Source: Clostridia bacterium (GTDB lineage Bacteria; Bacillota; Clostridia; TANB77; CAG-508). From it: a DNA stretch of 64,000 nt. Each line of letters starts with the position of its first letter. Positions within the stretch are counted from its first letter, which is position 1. Under the pieces are notes generated by a model. That model was given only the letters and a program-made list of their open reading frames with translations. It did not search any database and had not been told where the DNA came from. Positions 44,655 to 55,666 of the stretch are shown here, piece after piece. The position numbers were made by a program, and so were the translations under genes. The stretch covers positions 62,001 through 126,000 of the forward strand of contig JAGAIV010000033.1 in NCBI GenBank assembly GCA_017626365.1, in the 5' to 3' direction.

Positions 44655-46046
44655 TTATTTTACAAATGTACTATATGCTTTATACGCACAATATACATCA
44701 AATTTTGATGTTACTTCATATGGTGCATGCATTGATAATACTGGCACACCACAGTCGATTACATCCATTCCTTTATTTGCTAAGATGTATGCTATGGTTC
44801 CTCCACCGCCTACATCTACTTTTCCAAGTTCACTTACTTGGTATGGTATATTTGCCTCTTCAAATATTTTTCTTACTTCTGCAACATATTCTGCATTGGC
44901 ATCAGATGCACTAGATTTTCCTCTTCCACCTGTATATTTATTCATTCCAATTCCGTATCCAATAAATGCTGCATTGTTCTTTTCAGAAACAGATGCATAT
45001 ATTGGGTCTAATCCTGCATCAACATCTGCTGATAACATTTTAGAATGACAATATACTTTTTGTAATGCATTTGGTTTGTTTTCGTTCTTTTTGTTTAATA
45101 ACTCAGACATGAAGTAATCAAATACTTCTGATTCCATACCAGTGTTACCAACACTTCCGATTTCTTCTTTATCTGATAAAATACATACTGCTGTTTTATC
45201 TGGATTTTGTACATCTAGCATAGCACGTACAGAAGTATATGCACAAACACGGTCATCTTGGCCATATGCGGCAATCATACTTCTATCAAATCCTAAGCTT
45301 CTTGCTTTGAATGCCGGAACTATTTCTAATTCAGAGCTTACAAAATCAATTTCCTTCATTCCGTATTTTTCATTTAATAGCATTAAAATATTTAGCTTTA
45401 TCTTTTCACTAATATCCTTATCTTCTTCTGGAATACTTCCAATTAAAAGATTTAAATCTTCCCCATTTATTCCTTCTTTTAGTTTCTTTTCCATTTGTTC
45501 CTGTGCTAGATGTGGTAATAAATCAGTAATAGTAAAGATTGGGTCATTTTCATCTTCTCCAATAGCTACTTCAATTTTTTCTCCATTGGCTTTTACAATC
45601 ACTCCATGAATAGCAAGAGGAATTGTTGTCCATTGATATTTTTTAATTCCACCATAATAATGTGTTTTGAAATAAGCAAATCCTGTATCTTCATATAATG
45701 GATTTGGTTTTAAATCTAATCTTGGAGAATCAATATGAGCTCCTAGTACTTTTAATCCATTTTCTAATGGTTCTTTTCCGATAACAGCCATATACATACT
45801 TTTATCGTGATTAATATAATATACTTTATCTCCTGGCACTAAATTTTCTTTTTCACAAATACAGCAAAAACCATTTTCTCTTAACATTTTTTCTACAAAA
45901 TGTACTGCTTCTCTTTCTGTTTTTACTTTGTTTAAGAAATAAATATATTCATCTGAAAATTTGAATATATTTTCTTTATTTTCCTCTGAAATATTCTTCC
46001 AACCTGTTTCTTTTTTGTTAAATAATTCTTGTTTATCCATTTTCAT
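44655..46046 (-). CDS. M18-family zinc aminopeptidase
   Basis: A 463-residue M18 peptidase: the first metal His-Asp in LGAHIDSPRLDLKPNPLYED, the DDR motif in AYGQDDRVCAYTSVRAML, SDKEEIGSVGNTGMESEVFD with catalytic Glu pair, and the last metal His in GVPVLSMHAPYEVTSKFDVY. It trims N-terminal residues from peptides in the cytosol. It is the second gene after ychF on the minus strand, 24 bases away. Confidence 0.95.
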   Translation of the reverse strand: MKMDKQELFNKKETGWKNISEENKENIFKFSDEYIYFLNKVKTEREAVHFVEKMLRENGFCCICEKENLVPGDKVYYINHDKSMYMAVIGKEPLENGLKVLGAHIDSPRLDLKPNPLYEDTGFAYFKTHYYGGIKKYQWTTIPLAIHGVIVKANGEKIEVAIGEDENDPIFTITDLLPHLAQEQMEKKLKEGINGEDLNLLIGSIPEEDKDISEKIKLNILMLLNEKYGMKEIDFVSSELEIVPAFKARSLGFDRSMIAAYGQDDRVCAYTSVRAMLDVQNPDKTAVCILSDKEEIGSVGNTGMESEVFDYFMSELLNKKNENKPNALQKVYCHSKMLSADVDAGLDPIYASVSEKNNAAFIGYGIGMNKYTGGRGKSSASDANAEYVAEVRKIFEEANIPYQVSELGKVDVGGGGTIAYILANKGMDVIDCGVPVLSMHAPYEVTSKFDVYCAYKAYSTFVK

Positions 46047-46070
46047 TTCCTCCTTTGAATTTAATATCTA

Positions 46071-47162
46071 TTACACGTTAAATCGGAATAGAACAATATC
46101 TCCATCTTGCATAATATATTCTTTTCCTTCTGAACGTAATAATCCTTTTTCTTTTACCGCATTCATCGAACCTTCTCGCATTAAATCATCATAAGACACC
46201 ACTTCTGCACGTATAAATCCTCTTTGAATATCTGAATGAATTTTTCCAGCAGCTTCTGGTGCTTTTGTTCCTTTTTTTATGGTCCAAGCACGAACTTCTG
46301 GTTCTCCTGCTGTTAAAAAGCTCATTAAACCTAGTAAATCATAACTTGCTTTTATAACTTTATCTAAGCCAGATTCTTCTAGTCCCAATGCTTCTAGCAT
46401 TTCTTGCTTATCATTATCTTCTAAGCTTGCTAATTCTTCTTCTATTTTTACACATAAAGGAATCACTTTTGCATTTTCTGTTTTTGCGTATTCTTTTACT
46501 TTAAGAACATTGGCATCTTGCTCTGCATTTTCTAATTGTTCTTCTGAAACATTGGCTATATATAGTATTGGCTTTAATGTTAATAAAAATGCATCTTTTA
46601 TTAAATCTTTTTCTTCTTCTGTTAAATCTAATGTTCTTGCAGACTTACCTTCTTCTAGTGTTTTCTTAATTCTTTCTAATAAATCAATTTCAACTTGAAC
46701 TTTTTTATCTGCTTTTACTTGTTTTCTTGCTCTATCTAATCTTTTATCTATTGTTTCAATATCAGCAAAAATTAATTCTAAATTAATCGTCTCAATATCT
46801 CTTAGTGGGTTAATACTTCCATCAACATGTACAACATTTGGGTCTTCAAAGCAGCGAACTACTTCTACAATACTATCTACTTCACGAATATGAGATAAAA
46901 ACTTATTACCAAGTCCTTCTCCTTTACTTGCTCCTTTTACCAAACCTGCAATATCTACAAATTCAATAACTGCATGTGTTGTTTTTTCTGGATGATACAT
47001 TTCGGTAAGCTTATCTAATCTCTCATCTGGAACTGGCACAACTCCTACGTTTGGCTCAATGGTACAAAATGGATAATTAGCACATTCAGCTCCAGCTTTT
47101 GTAATTGCATTAAACATCGTACTTTTTCCTACATTAGGAAGTCCTACAATACCTATTTTCAC
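46071..47162 (-). CDS. ychF: Redox-regulated ATPase YchF (OLA1 family)
   Basis: A 363-residue protein with MKIGIVGLPNVGKSTMFNAI, the NxxE-type nucleotide specificity region (seen as PLCVKIEEELA, as in OLA1 homologues), and the C-terminal TGS domain (LRSEGKEYIMQDGDIVLFRF). It binds ribosomes and hydrolyses ATP. The stop falls right after RFNV, the usual end. Confidence 0.97.
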   Translation of the reverse strand: MKIGIVGLPNVGKSTMFNAITKAGAECANYPFCTIEPNVGVVPVPDERLDKLTEMYHPEKTTHAVIEFVDIAGLVKGASKGEGLGNKFLSHIREVDSIVEVVRCFEDPNVVHVDGSINPLRDIETINLELIFADIETIDKRLDRARKQVKADKKVQVEIDLLERIKKTLEEGKSARTLDLTEEEKDLIKDAFLLTLKPILYIANVSEEQLENAEQDANVLKVKEYAKTENAKVIPLCVKIEEELASLEDNDKQEMLEALGLEESGLDKVIKASYDLLGLMSFLTAGEPEVRAWTIKKGTKAPEAAGKIHSDIQRGFIRAEVVSYDDLMREGSMNAVKEKGLLRSEGKEYIMQDGDIVLFRFNV

Positions 47163-47259
47163 TTTTATTCTCTCCTCTTTTTATTTTTATATTCTTAACG
47201 AAAGTTATTATATCATTGTTTTTTTTATTTTCCAATAGTTTAAAATAAATTCCTATAAA

Positions 47260-47294
47260 AATAGAGAAAGGGACATGCGCCCCTTTCTCTATTT
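47260..47294 (-). terminator. Terminator overlapping the stop of the 47289 gene
   Basis: ATAGAGAAAGGG / CCCTTTCTCTAT perfect stem; the stop codon lies in the stem. Confidence 0.8.
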
Positions 47295-47510
47295 TGTAAT
47301 GCCGATGGAATTTTCATATATATGCTTTAATTCCTCTTTAGGAAAAAACACCTCTAAAAAATATCCATCGTCAAATTCCTGTTCCCGGAGAATCTTGCCT
47401 TTGCATCTACTGGCTGAATCCTTAATTTGGATATATTGAGCCACCATAGCTGCATTTTTCTCCCCTGAAATACTTATTGTACTTACCGCTGCTTTTTCAA
47501 TTGCTGCCAT
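47289..47510 (-). CDS. Small orphan protein, 73 aa
   Basis: MAAIEKAAVSTISISGEKNA at the start; an unrecognised soluble protein that ends EELKHIYENSIGITK. ATG 47510 is preferred because GGAGGAAAG lies upstream. A single-gene unit with promoter at 47560-47588. Its Arg in KILREQ is CGG (followed by G), and a +1 shift reaches TAG. Member of the orphan class. Confidence 0.6.
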   Translation of the reverse strand: MAAIEKAAVSTISISGEKNAAMVAQYIQIKDSASRCKGKILREQEFDDGYFLEVFFPKEELKHIYENSIGITK

Positions 47511-47559
47511 TTTTCTTTCCTCCGTTTGCTTTCTTTGCACTTGATTGTGCTATACTTAT

Positions 47560-47588
47560 AGTATAACACTTTTATGTTAATTTGTAAA
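47560..47588 (-). promoter_or_regulatory. Promoter of the 47289 gene
   Basis: Minus strand TTTACA (47588-47583), 17 bases containing AATTAACATAA, TATACT (47565-47560). Confidence 0.6.
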
Positions 47589-47745
47589 ATTTTGATATCG
47601 TTTTGCTCTTTTGTTTTGTAAGATATCGTTGTAGTCTTATAATTTTAGCTGAAAACTTGAGAGATGATTGAATAAGTATACTCAGAGACATAAATATTCA
47701 TTTGAAACCAAAAATTTATTTTGAATATAAAATTGGTGAATAGTG

Positions 47746-47771
47746 AAGTGCGACTTGTAAAAGTCGCACTT
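47746..47771 (-). terminator. Terminator of tRNA-Thr(GGT)
   Basis: Perfect stem AAGTGCGACTT / AAGTCGCACTT with GTAA loop. Confidence 0.85.
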
Positions 47772-47847
47772 ATGGAGCTACTAACGGGAATCGAACCCGT
47801 GACCTCTACCTTACCAAGGTAGCACTCTACCGACTGAGCTATAGTAG
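47772..47847 (-). tRNA. tRNA-Thr, anticodon GGT
   Basis: Full cloverleaf on the minus strand: acceptor GCTACTA / TAGTAGC, anticodon stem CTACC / GGTAG with loop TTGGTAA, T arm ACGGG-TTCGATT-CCCGT, encoded CCA. It reads ACC and ACU. Confidence 0.95.
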
Positions 47848-47952
47848 CGTATTTCTATCAAATTTTTTGATTTACAAATCCCATTATATGTGTTACAATT
47901 GCTTTTGTCAATATTTTCATTGATAAATTTATAGAAAATTGGAGTGATTAAC

Positions 47953-48684
47953 ATGGCAACATTCGAACATAAATTTGAAATTGGATTTCGTGATGTTGGA
48001 AAAAGTAATAAAATTACAAATAAAGGATTACTTGGATTTTTAGAAGATACCGCAGGTATGCATTCTAATAAGGTTGGTTATGGTCTAAATAATATAGAAG
48101 AAACAAATTTAACTTGGGTTTTATTAAATTGGAAAGTTCAAATTTTTAAAAGACCTCTTTATGGTGAATCTATTTTAGTGAAAACTTGGGCTAGAGACAG
48201 TTTTAAATTCTATACTTTCCGTGATTTTGAAGTATATAATAGCGAAAATGAACTTGTAGCAATTGCAACTACTAAATGGGTTTTAATGGATGCAAGAACA
48301 ATGAGTTTAACTAAAATTTATCCAGAATTAATTGAAAAGTATCACCCTGAAACAAAACGTGTATTTGAAAATGAAGAAGAAATCAATAAAATAGATTTTC
48401 CAAAAGAATTATCATATACCATTCCTTATACTATTCAAAGAAAAGATATTGATATTAATAAACATGTTCATAACGCTTCTTATTTAGATTTTGCCTATGA
48501 AATATTGCCAGAAGAAGTTTATGAAAATTGTGATTTTAATTGTTTTGAAATAATGTACAAAAAAGAAACAAAACTTGGTGAAACTATAAAATGTAGCTAC
48601 CAAAAAGAAAATACTTCACATTATATTGTGATGAAAACTGAGGATGAAAAATCAATTCACTGTGTTGTAAAATTAGATGAGTAG
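47953..48684 (+). CDS. Acyl-ACP thioesterase (hot-dog fold)
   Basis: A 243-residue protein with two hot-dog repeats. The first has FRDVGKSNKITNKGLLGFLE; the second has the plant-FatA-like RKDIDINKHVHNASYLDFAY with the catalytic Asn-x-His. It hydrolyses acyl-ACP to free fatty acids. The start at 47953 is chosen because GGAGTG lies upstream; GTG 47944 is in frame but lies within that site. Upstream of rqcH by 12 bases. Confidence 0.9.
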   Translation: MATFEHKFEIGFRDVGKSNKITNKGLLGFLEDTAGMHSNKVGYGLNNIEETNLTWVLLNWKVQIFKRPLYGESILVKTWARDSFKFYTFRDFEVYNSENELVAIATTKWVLMDARTMSLTKIYPELIEKYHPETKRVFENEEEINKIDFPKELSYTIPYTIQRKDIDINKHVHNASYLDFAYEILPEEVYENCDFNCFEIMYKKETKLGETIKCSYQKENTSHYIVMKTEDEKSIHCVVKLDE

Positions 48685-48696
48685 AGGGATTGCTAT

Positions 48697-50418
48697 ATGG
48701 CATTTGATGGAGTTGTAACAAACAAAGTAGTACAAGAATTAAGTTCTTGTCTTATCGGTGGAAAAATAGGTAAGGTACATCAACCCAATAAAAATGAACT
48801 TTTATTTGATGTTTATGCAAATGGGAAGCATTACAATTTATTAATTAATATTGATGCTTCTAATTGTCGTATGCATTTAACTAACTTTTCAAAACCAAAT
48901 CCATTAAATCCTACAAATTTTTGTATGCTTCTTCGTAAGCATTTAATTGGAATGAAAATTAAAGCTTTTCAAACTTATGATTTAGAAAGAATAGTTCGTA
49001 TTGTTTTAGAAGGATTTGATGAATTAAATGATTTCATCACAAAAGAACTTGTTATTGAGCTTATGGGAAAACATAGTAATGTTATTTTATTAAATAGCTC
49101 AAATAAGATTATCGATTGTATGCGTCATCTTGATATTTCCTCTAATTCTACAAGAGATATTCTTCCTGCAAGAGAATATGTGTTCCCTACAACGGAAAAA
49201 TTAAGTTTTCTAGAATTAAATTGTTTTGAAGATTTTTTTAGTATTGTTTCTTCTGAATTCGGAAAACAAGAAATTGATTCTAATATTTCTTCCCATTTTA
49301 CTGGAATTAGTAAATTGCTTATTTCTTATTTATTACAAGCACATAACATCCAAAACACCTCTATAGCAGAAGCAGATTATCGTTTTATTTATGAAGAATT
49401 AAAAAAGCTAATTCATTCTTCTACTTTAGAATGTACCTTATTTTCTAATACAGATAAAAAAGATTATGTAATAATAAATTCAAATAATGAATCTTCTCCC
49501 CTTCAAATAAATTCATTTTTAGATGAATTTTATCATAGTAAAGAAACTTCAGATGAATTTATTACTTACCGAAACAGTGTATTAAAATTAATACTAAATG
49601 AACTAAAAAAATACAATAAACGTTTGGATAATATGAACCAAAAATTAGAAGAATGTAATAAAAAGGATTTATATCGTATATATGGAGAACTAATCACTGC
49701 AAATTTATATAAAATTAACCCTAATGAAAACTTGGACCATATTATTCTTAATAATTATTATGAAAACAACAAAGAAATATCGATTCCATTAGATATAAGC
49801 CTATCTCCTAGTATGAATGCAAAAAAATATTTCAAAAAATACAATAAACTAAAAAATGCTTATGCAATTGTATCTCTTCAAAAAAGAGATACAAAAAATG
49901 AGATTGATTATATTGAAAGTGTTATATACGAATTAGAAAATGCTAAAAGTGTATCTGATATAGATTCTATCTATACTGAATTTTCAGAAAGCTTTTTAGG
50001 CAGAAATTTATCAAATTCCAATAAGGCTAGCAAAAAGAAAGCATCAAAAAAGAAAAAGGAAGAGCCTTTCTCCCCTCTTACTTTCACCATTGATGGCTAT
50101 ACTGTTTTAGTAGGAAAAAACAATAAGCAAAATGATTTCTTAACGCTAAAATATGCCCATTCCAATGACATATGGTTCCACACAAAAGACATTCACGGAA
50201 GCCATGTGGTCTTAAAAACAAATGGAGAAGAAATACCTCAAGAAACCATTAATAAGTGTGCTTCACTTTGTGCCTTTTACAGCAAAGCGAAAAACTCATC
50301 TAATGTTGCGGTTGACTATACGTTTATTCGCTACGTAAAAAAGCCAGCTAATTCAAAACCTGGCATGGTCATTTATACTAACTTTCATACAGTAAATGTA
50401 CAACCAAATCAAAGGTGA
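48697..50418 (+). CDS. rqcH: RqcH/Rqc2-like ribosome quality control protein (NFACT family)
   Basis: A 573-residue NFACT protein: the N-terminal NFACT-N domain (MAFDGVVTNKVVQELSSCLI), a central coiled coil (YNKRLDNMNQKLEECNKKDL), a basic linker of Lys-Lys-Ser repeats near residue 447, and the NFACT-R domain with HSNDIWFHTKDIHGSHVVLK. In bacteria RqcH adds Ala tails to peptides on stalled, split 50S subunits. Its presence is relevant here because unread CGG codons would stall ribosomes. It ends before a strong terminator. Confidence 0.92.
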   Translation: MAFDGVVTNKVVQELSSCLIGGKIGKVHQPNKNELLFDVYANGKHYNLLINIDASNCRMHLTNFSKPNPLNPTNFCMLLRKHLIGMKIKAFQTYDLERIVRIVLEGFDELNDFITKELVIELMGKHSNVILLNSSNKIIDCMRHLDISSNSTRDILPAREYVFPTTEKLSFLELNCFEDFFSIVSSEFGKQEIDSNISSHFTGISKLLISYLLQAHNIQNTSIAEADYRFIYEELKKLIHSSTLECTLFSNTDKKDYVIINSNNESSPLQINSFLDEFYHSKETSDEFITYRNSVLKLILNELKKYNKRLDNMNQKLEECNKKDLYRIYGELITANLYKINPNENLDHIILNNYYENNKEISIPLDISLSPSMNAKKYFKKYNKLKNAYAIVSLQKRDTKNEIDYIESVIYELENAKSVSDIDSIYTEFSESFLGRNLSNSNKASKKKASKKKKEEPFSPLTFTIDGYTVLVGKNNKQNDFLTLKYAHSNDIWFHTKDIHGSHVVLKTNGEEIPQETINKCASLCAFYSKAKNSSNVAVDYTFIRYVKKPANSKPGMVIYTNFHTVNVQPNQR

Positions 50419-50450
50419 TTTTAGAATCAATCTCTAAAATCGCCTTTTTC
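50414..50450 (+). terminator. Terminator of rqcH
   Basis: AGGTGATTTTAGA / TCTAAAATCGCCT stem (one mismatch) followed by TTTTTC. Confidence 0.85.
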
Positions 50451-50522
50451 ATTAAAATTAAGAAAATATTAATTGCTATTTTTGAAAAATACGATATAAT
50501 GTAATAAAAGGATGTGGTACAA

Positions 50523-51225
50523 ATGAAGTTTATAAAGAGATTAGTTGTCACTATTCTATTAATTATTATTCTTCTTGTTTGCGGTGTCGTTTATATGGGA
50601 TATAATATGTATCAAGATGCTATTAATACAACGAGCATTTCAGAACGTATTAAGAATATTAAAAGTGATGAAAATTATATAACCTTTGATAAAATTCCAG
50701 ATGATTTTAAAAATGCTATTGTCGCTGTAGAAGACCATCGTTTCTATAATCATGATGGAATTGATTTAATTACAACGACTCGTTCTATGATGGAAAATAT
50801 AAAAGAAAAAGACATTGTTGCAGGTGGTAGTACAATTACTCAGCAACTTCGGAAGACTTTTATATTTTACACAAGAACAACGTTTTACAAGAAAAATTGC
50901 AGAACTATTTGTTGCATTTGATTTAGAAAAAAATTATTCAAAAGATGAAATCTTAGAATTGTATTGCAATATGATTTATTATGGCGATGGATATTATGGA
51001 ATAAAAGAAGCAAGTCTTGGATATTTTAAAAAGGAACCAAAAGATTTAAACTTATCAGAAGCATCTCTTTTAGCAGGTCTTCCAAATGCTCCAAGTGTGT
51101 ATTCTCCTACTAAAAATTTTGAACTATCTAAAAAAAGACAAGCCTCTGTTTTAAGTCAAATGGTAAAATATGAATATATTACAGAAGAACAAAAACAAGA
51201 AATTATAAATAAAGACGTAATCTAA
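50523..51225 (+). CDS. GT51 peptidoglycan transglycosylase, needs +1 frameshift at CGG
   Basis: 233 residues once C50850 is skipped. N-terminal span (FIKRLVVTILLIIILLVCGV), then the GT51 catalytic Glu in AIVAVEDHRFYNHDGID and the motif AGGSTITQQL. The zero frame then reads RKTFIFYTRTTF and ends soon. The +1 frame continues GRLLYFTQEQRFTRKIAELF and ASLLAGLPNAPSVYSPTKNF, the rest of the GT51 domain. There is no transpeptidase domain, so it is a monofunctional glycan-strand polymerase. ATG 50523 follows AAAAGGAT. Confidence 0.92.
50850..50853 (+). other. CGGA +1 frameshift site in GT51 transglycosylase
   Basis: Preceding codon CTT; C50850 is surplus. The +1 frame reads GGA AGA CTT TTA TAT after the conserved QQL. 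Confidence 0.9.
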
Positions 51226-51238
51226 AAATTACGTCTTT
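51211..51238. terminator. Bidirectional terminator transglycosylase / 51241 gene
   Basis: AAAGACGTAAT / ATTACGTCTTT stem, overlapping the TAA of the transglycosylase. Confidence 0.85.
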
Positions 51239-51240
51239 AT

Positions 51241-51912
51241 TTATATAGTATTTTGAACCAGTTTTCTCGTTCGATTCATCTTGTTGGAGTATACCTTATC
51301 CATAACAGCATCTGGGTAATACTTATCTAAAAAAACATCCATTTTAGTCGTTGCTTCTATTTCTTGTACTCTTTCGTTTTGTCTTACTCCTGCTGCACAA
51401 GAAATTCCAATATTTAATATCATAAAGCAAGCTAGCATTGCTGTAATACATTTAAATTGTTTATTTTCTAAATATACATCTATCTTCTGAAGAAGAGGTA
51501 CTACAAATTTTATAAATAGCACTCCTAATATTCCCCAGCATATGCAAAATAGTAAGCTTGTCCTGCCTCCTATGTTTAAAAGCATATTGCTATAATCCCA
51601 AGATACGGTTCCAAAACATAGTTCTTGAAAATAAGAACAAAAGTATTCGATTGCTCCACCAAGAACCATACTTAATACAAATACTTTTTTCACATCTTTT
51701 ACATTACTTACTATAAAATAGTACATCACTGCCCCAATTCCATAAACAGGAATAAATGGACCATAAATTAGTCCTTGTCTAATTTTAAAAGAATGGTCAA
51801 ATATAATTCCTACTAATGTTTCTACAATACATCCAACAATACTTCCAATTAAAAATACCCAAAATGCTTTTATTAAATGTTGCTTTATCATTTGCATTTT
51901 TTGTTTTTTCAT
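51241..51912 (-). CDS. PF06541-type multi-pass membrane protein (second copy)
   Basis: A 223-residue membrane protein, paralogue of 2548-3093: same motifs GLIYGPFIPVYGIGAVMYYF and FGTVSWDYSNMLLNIGGRTS, about five membrane spans, then an extended C-terminal tail (about 45 residues) that the first copy lacks. Function is unknown. ATG follows AGGGGGAA. Confidence 0.75.
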   Translation of the reverse strand: MKKQKMQMIKQHLIKAFWVFLIGSIVGCIVETLVGIIFDHSFKIRQGLIYGPFIPVYGIGAVMYYFIVSNVKDVKKVFVLSMVLGGAIEYFCSYFQELCFGTVSWDYSNMLLNIGGRTSLLFCICWGILGVLFIKFVVPLLQKIDVYLENKQFKCITAMLACFMILNIGISCAAGVRQNERVQEIEATTKMDVFLDKYYPDAVMDKVYSNKMNRTRKLVQNTI

Positions 51913-52002
51913 ATATTCCCCCTATTTATTCCATATTTTATCTCGTTTTATTATTCTATCTTATATTTCTTAATTTTTTGTAAATGCTTTATTAAAATTT
52001 TA

Positions 52003-52248
52003 TTAAGATTGAATCATTGCTTTATATTCAATTTCCTCCATAAACGGAAACATTTCTTTTAAACGTTTATGTGTAATCATTGCCATACGTGGTTGTGGAT
52101 TTTTATCGTGTACAGAAATCAATTGTTGCGTATAACAATTTTGGGTTGTTTTAAAAACTAAATATCTATTATTTACATAGGTAAAATAAATTTGAAAACC
52201 GTTATCTAATTCTTTATCAAATCTTTCGAATGTATATTTATCTTCCAT
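52003..52248 (-). CDS. Unrecognised small protein downstream of ligA
   Basis: An 81-residue protein (MEDKYTFERFDKELDNGFQI; PRMAMITHKRLKEMFPFMEE). It is three bases downstream of the ligA stop, so it is cotranscribed with it and probably coupled. No family is recognised. Confidence 0.7.
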   Translation of the reverse strand: MEDKYTFERFDKELDNGFQIYFTYVNNRYLVFKTTQNCYTQQLISVHDKNPQPRMAMITHKRLKEMFPFMEEIEYKAMIQS

Positions 52249-52251
52249 GTG

Positions 52252-54869
<2,618 letters not shown>

Positions 54870-54953
54870 TGATACTCTCTCCTTTAATTATGATAGGTTT
54901 ATTATATACAAAAATAGAAAAAAAAGAAATAGAAAAAGTAAAAAATCTAAAAA

Positions 54954-54983
54954 AGAGTGATAGTAAAAACTATCACTCTTTTT
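54954..54983 (-). terminator. Terminator of the 54982 gene
   Basis: AGAGTGATAGT / ACTATCACTCT perfect stem with A/T tracts on both sides. Confidence 0.85.
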
Positions 54984-55200
54984 ATGTGTCATTCGTCAAA
55001 TCTCTAATATCTTTTTCTTTTTGGATACAATACTGTTCAAGTCCATCTTTTAAGTCTTTTATAGATTGTTGAAATTCTTTACTTTCATAAGCCTTCGGTG
55101 CTTCTTTTTTTGCTATTTCTTCAATCTCATCAATTTGTAACATGTATTTTTTCTTCCAATTATATAACTGTTCTGTTTTCAGTTCTTCAAGATTCAACAT
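54982..55200 (-). CDS. Small helical orphan protein, 72 aa
   Basis: An all-helical charged protein (MLNLEELKTEQLYNWKKKYM; SIKDLKDGLEQYCIQKEKDI). No family is recognised. It is a single-gene unit with AAGGAGGATAAA before the start and a terminator just past the stop. Unlike the other orphan units it has no CGG. Confidence 0.6.
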   Translation of the reverse strand: MLNLEELKTEQLYNWKKKYMLQIDEIEEIAKKEAPKAYESKEFQQSIKDLKDGLEQYCIQKEKDIRDLTNDT

Positions 55201-55316
55201 ATTTTATCCTCCTTATTATAGTAAGATTTATTAAACACATTTTATTTGCTAATTGCAAACATTCTCTTTTGAAGTTTATCATAGCTTAAATAATTTGTAA
55301 ACCAAAATTAAGCTTT

Positions 55317-55610
55317 TTATCTTCTGTTATTTTCAACTATATCAACAATATCACTAATGTAATCTCCTATTACTGGAATATTTAATGTTACAATTTTTTG
55401 TAAAATGATAATTAAAATTGCTGTAAGTAATGTAAAACCAATTCCAACTCCAATTCCTTTTGCAATTCCTGCTATGAAATTTCGTATAATTAATTCCTTT
55501 CGATTTCCTAGAATTTCAGATAAATCAATAAATCTATTTTTTACTAATGCATAATTTAATTCATCTAAGTTTTTCATCAATTTTTCTAATTTTGATTTTT
55601 TTATAAACAT
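55317..55610 (-). CDS. DUF5665-like small membrane protein
   Basis: A 97-residue protein with a helical N-terminal half, then one hydrophobic span (AKGIGVGIGFTLLTAILIII) and a short tail. It resembles DUF5665 proteins. The start at 55610 puts GGGTGG six bases upstream; that ribosome site is part of the 55611-55650 hairpin. Confidence 0.7.
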   Translation of the reverse strand: MFIKKSKLEKLMKNLDELNYALVKNRFIDLSEILGNRKELIIRNFIAGIAKGIGVGIGFTLLTAILIIILQKIVTLNIPVIGDYISDIVDIVENNRR

Positions 55611-55650
55611 AATAAACCACCCTATTTTTATTATATTAGGGTGGTTTATT
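55611..55650 (-). terminator. Hairpin that ends UPF0182 and may hide the next ribosome site
   Basis: Perfect 12-bp stem AATAAACCACCC / GGGTGGTTTATT. On the minus strand the CCACCC arm precedes and pairs with GGGTGG, the ribosome site of the 55317 gene. Confidence 0.75.
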
Positions 55651-55666
55651 TTAAAAAAACTATACA

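Noticed and set aside
44647-45048. Plus-strand frames of over 100 codons opposite M18, Der, Rho and other genes
   Set aside because: They are shadows of strongly conserved genes on the other strand, without ribosome sites or family motifs.
2548-51912. The two PF06541 genes as a recent duplication or mobile element
   Set aside because: They share motifs but are well diverged, with different lengths and no repeat flanks; ordinary paralogues.
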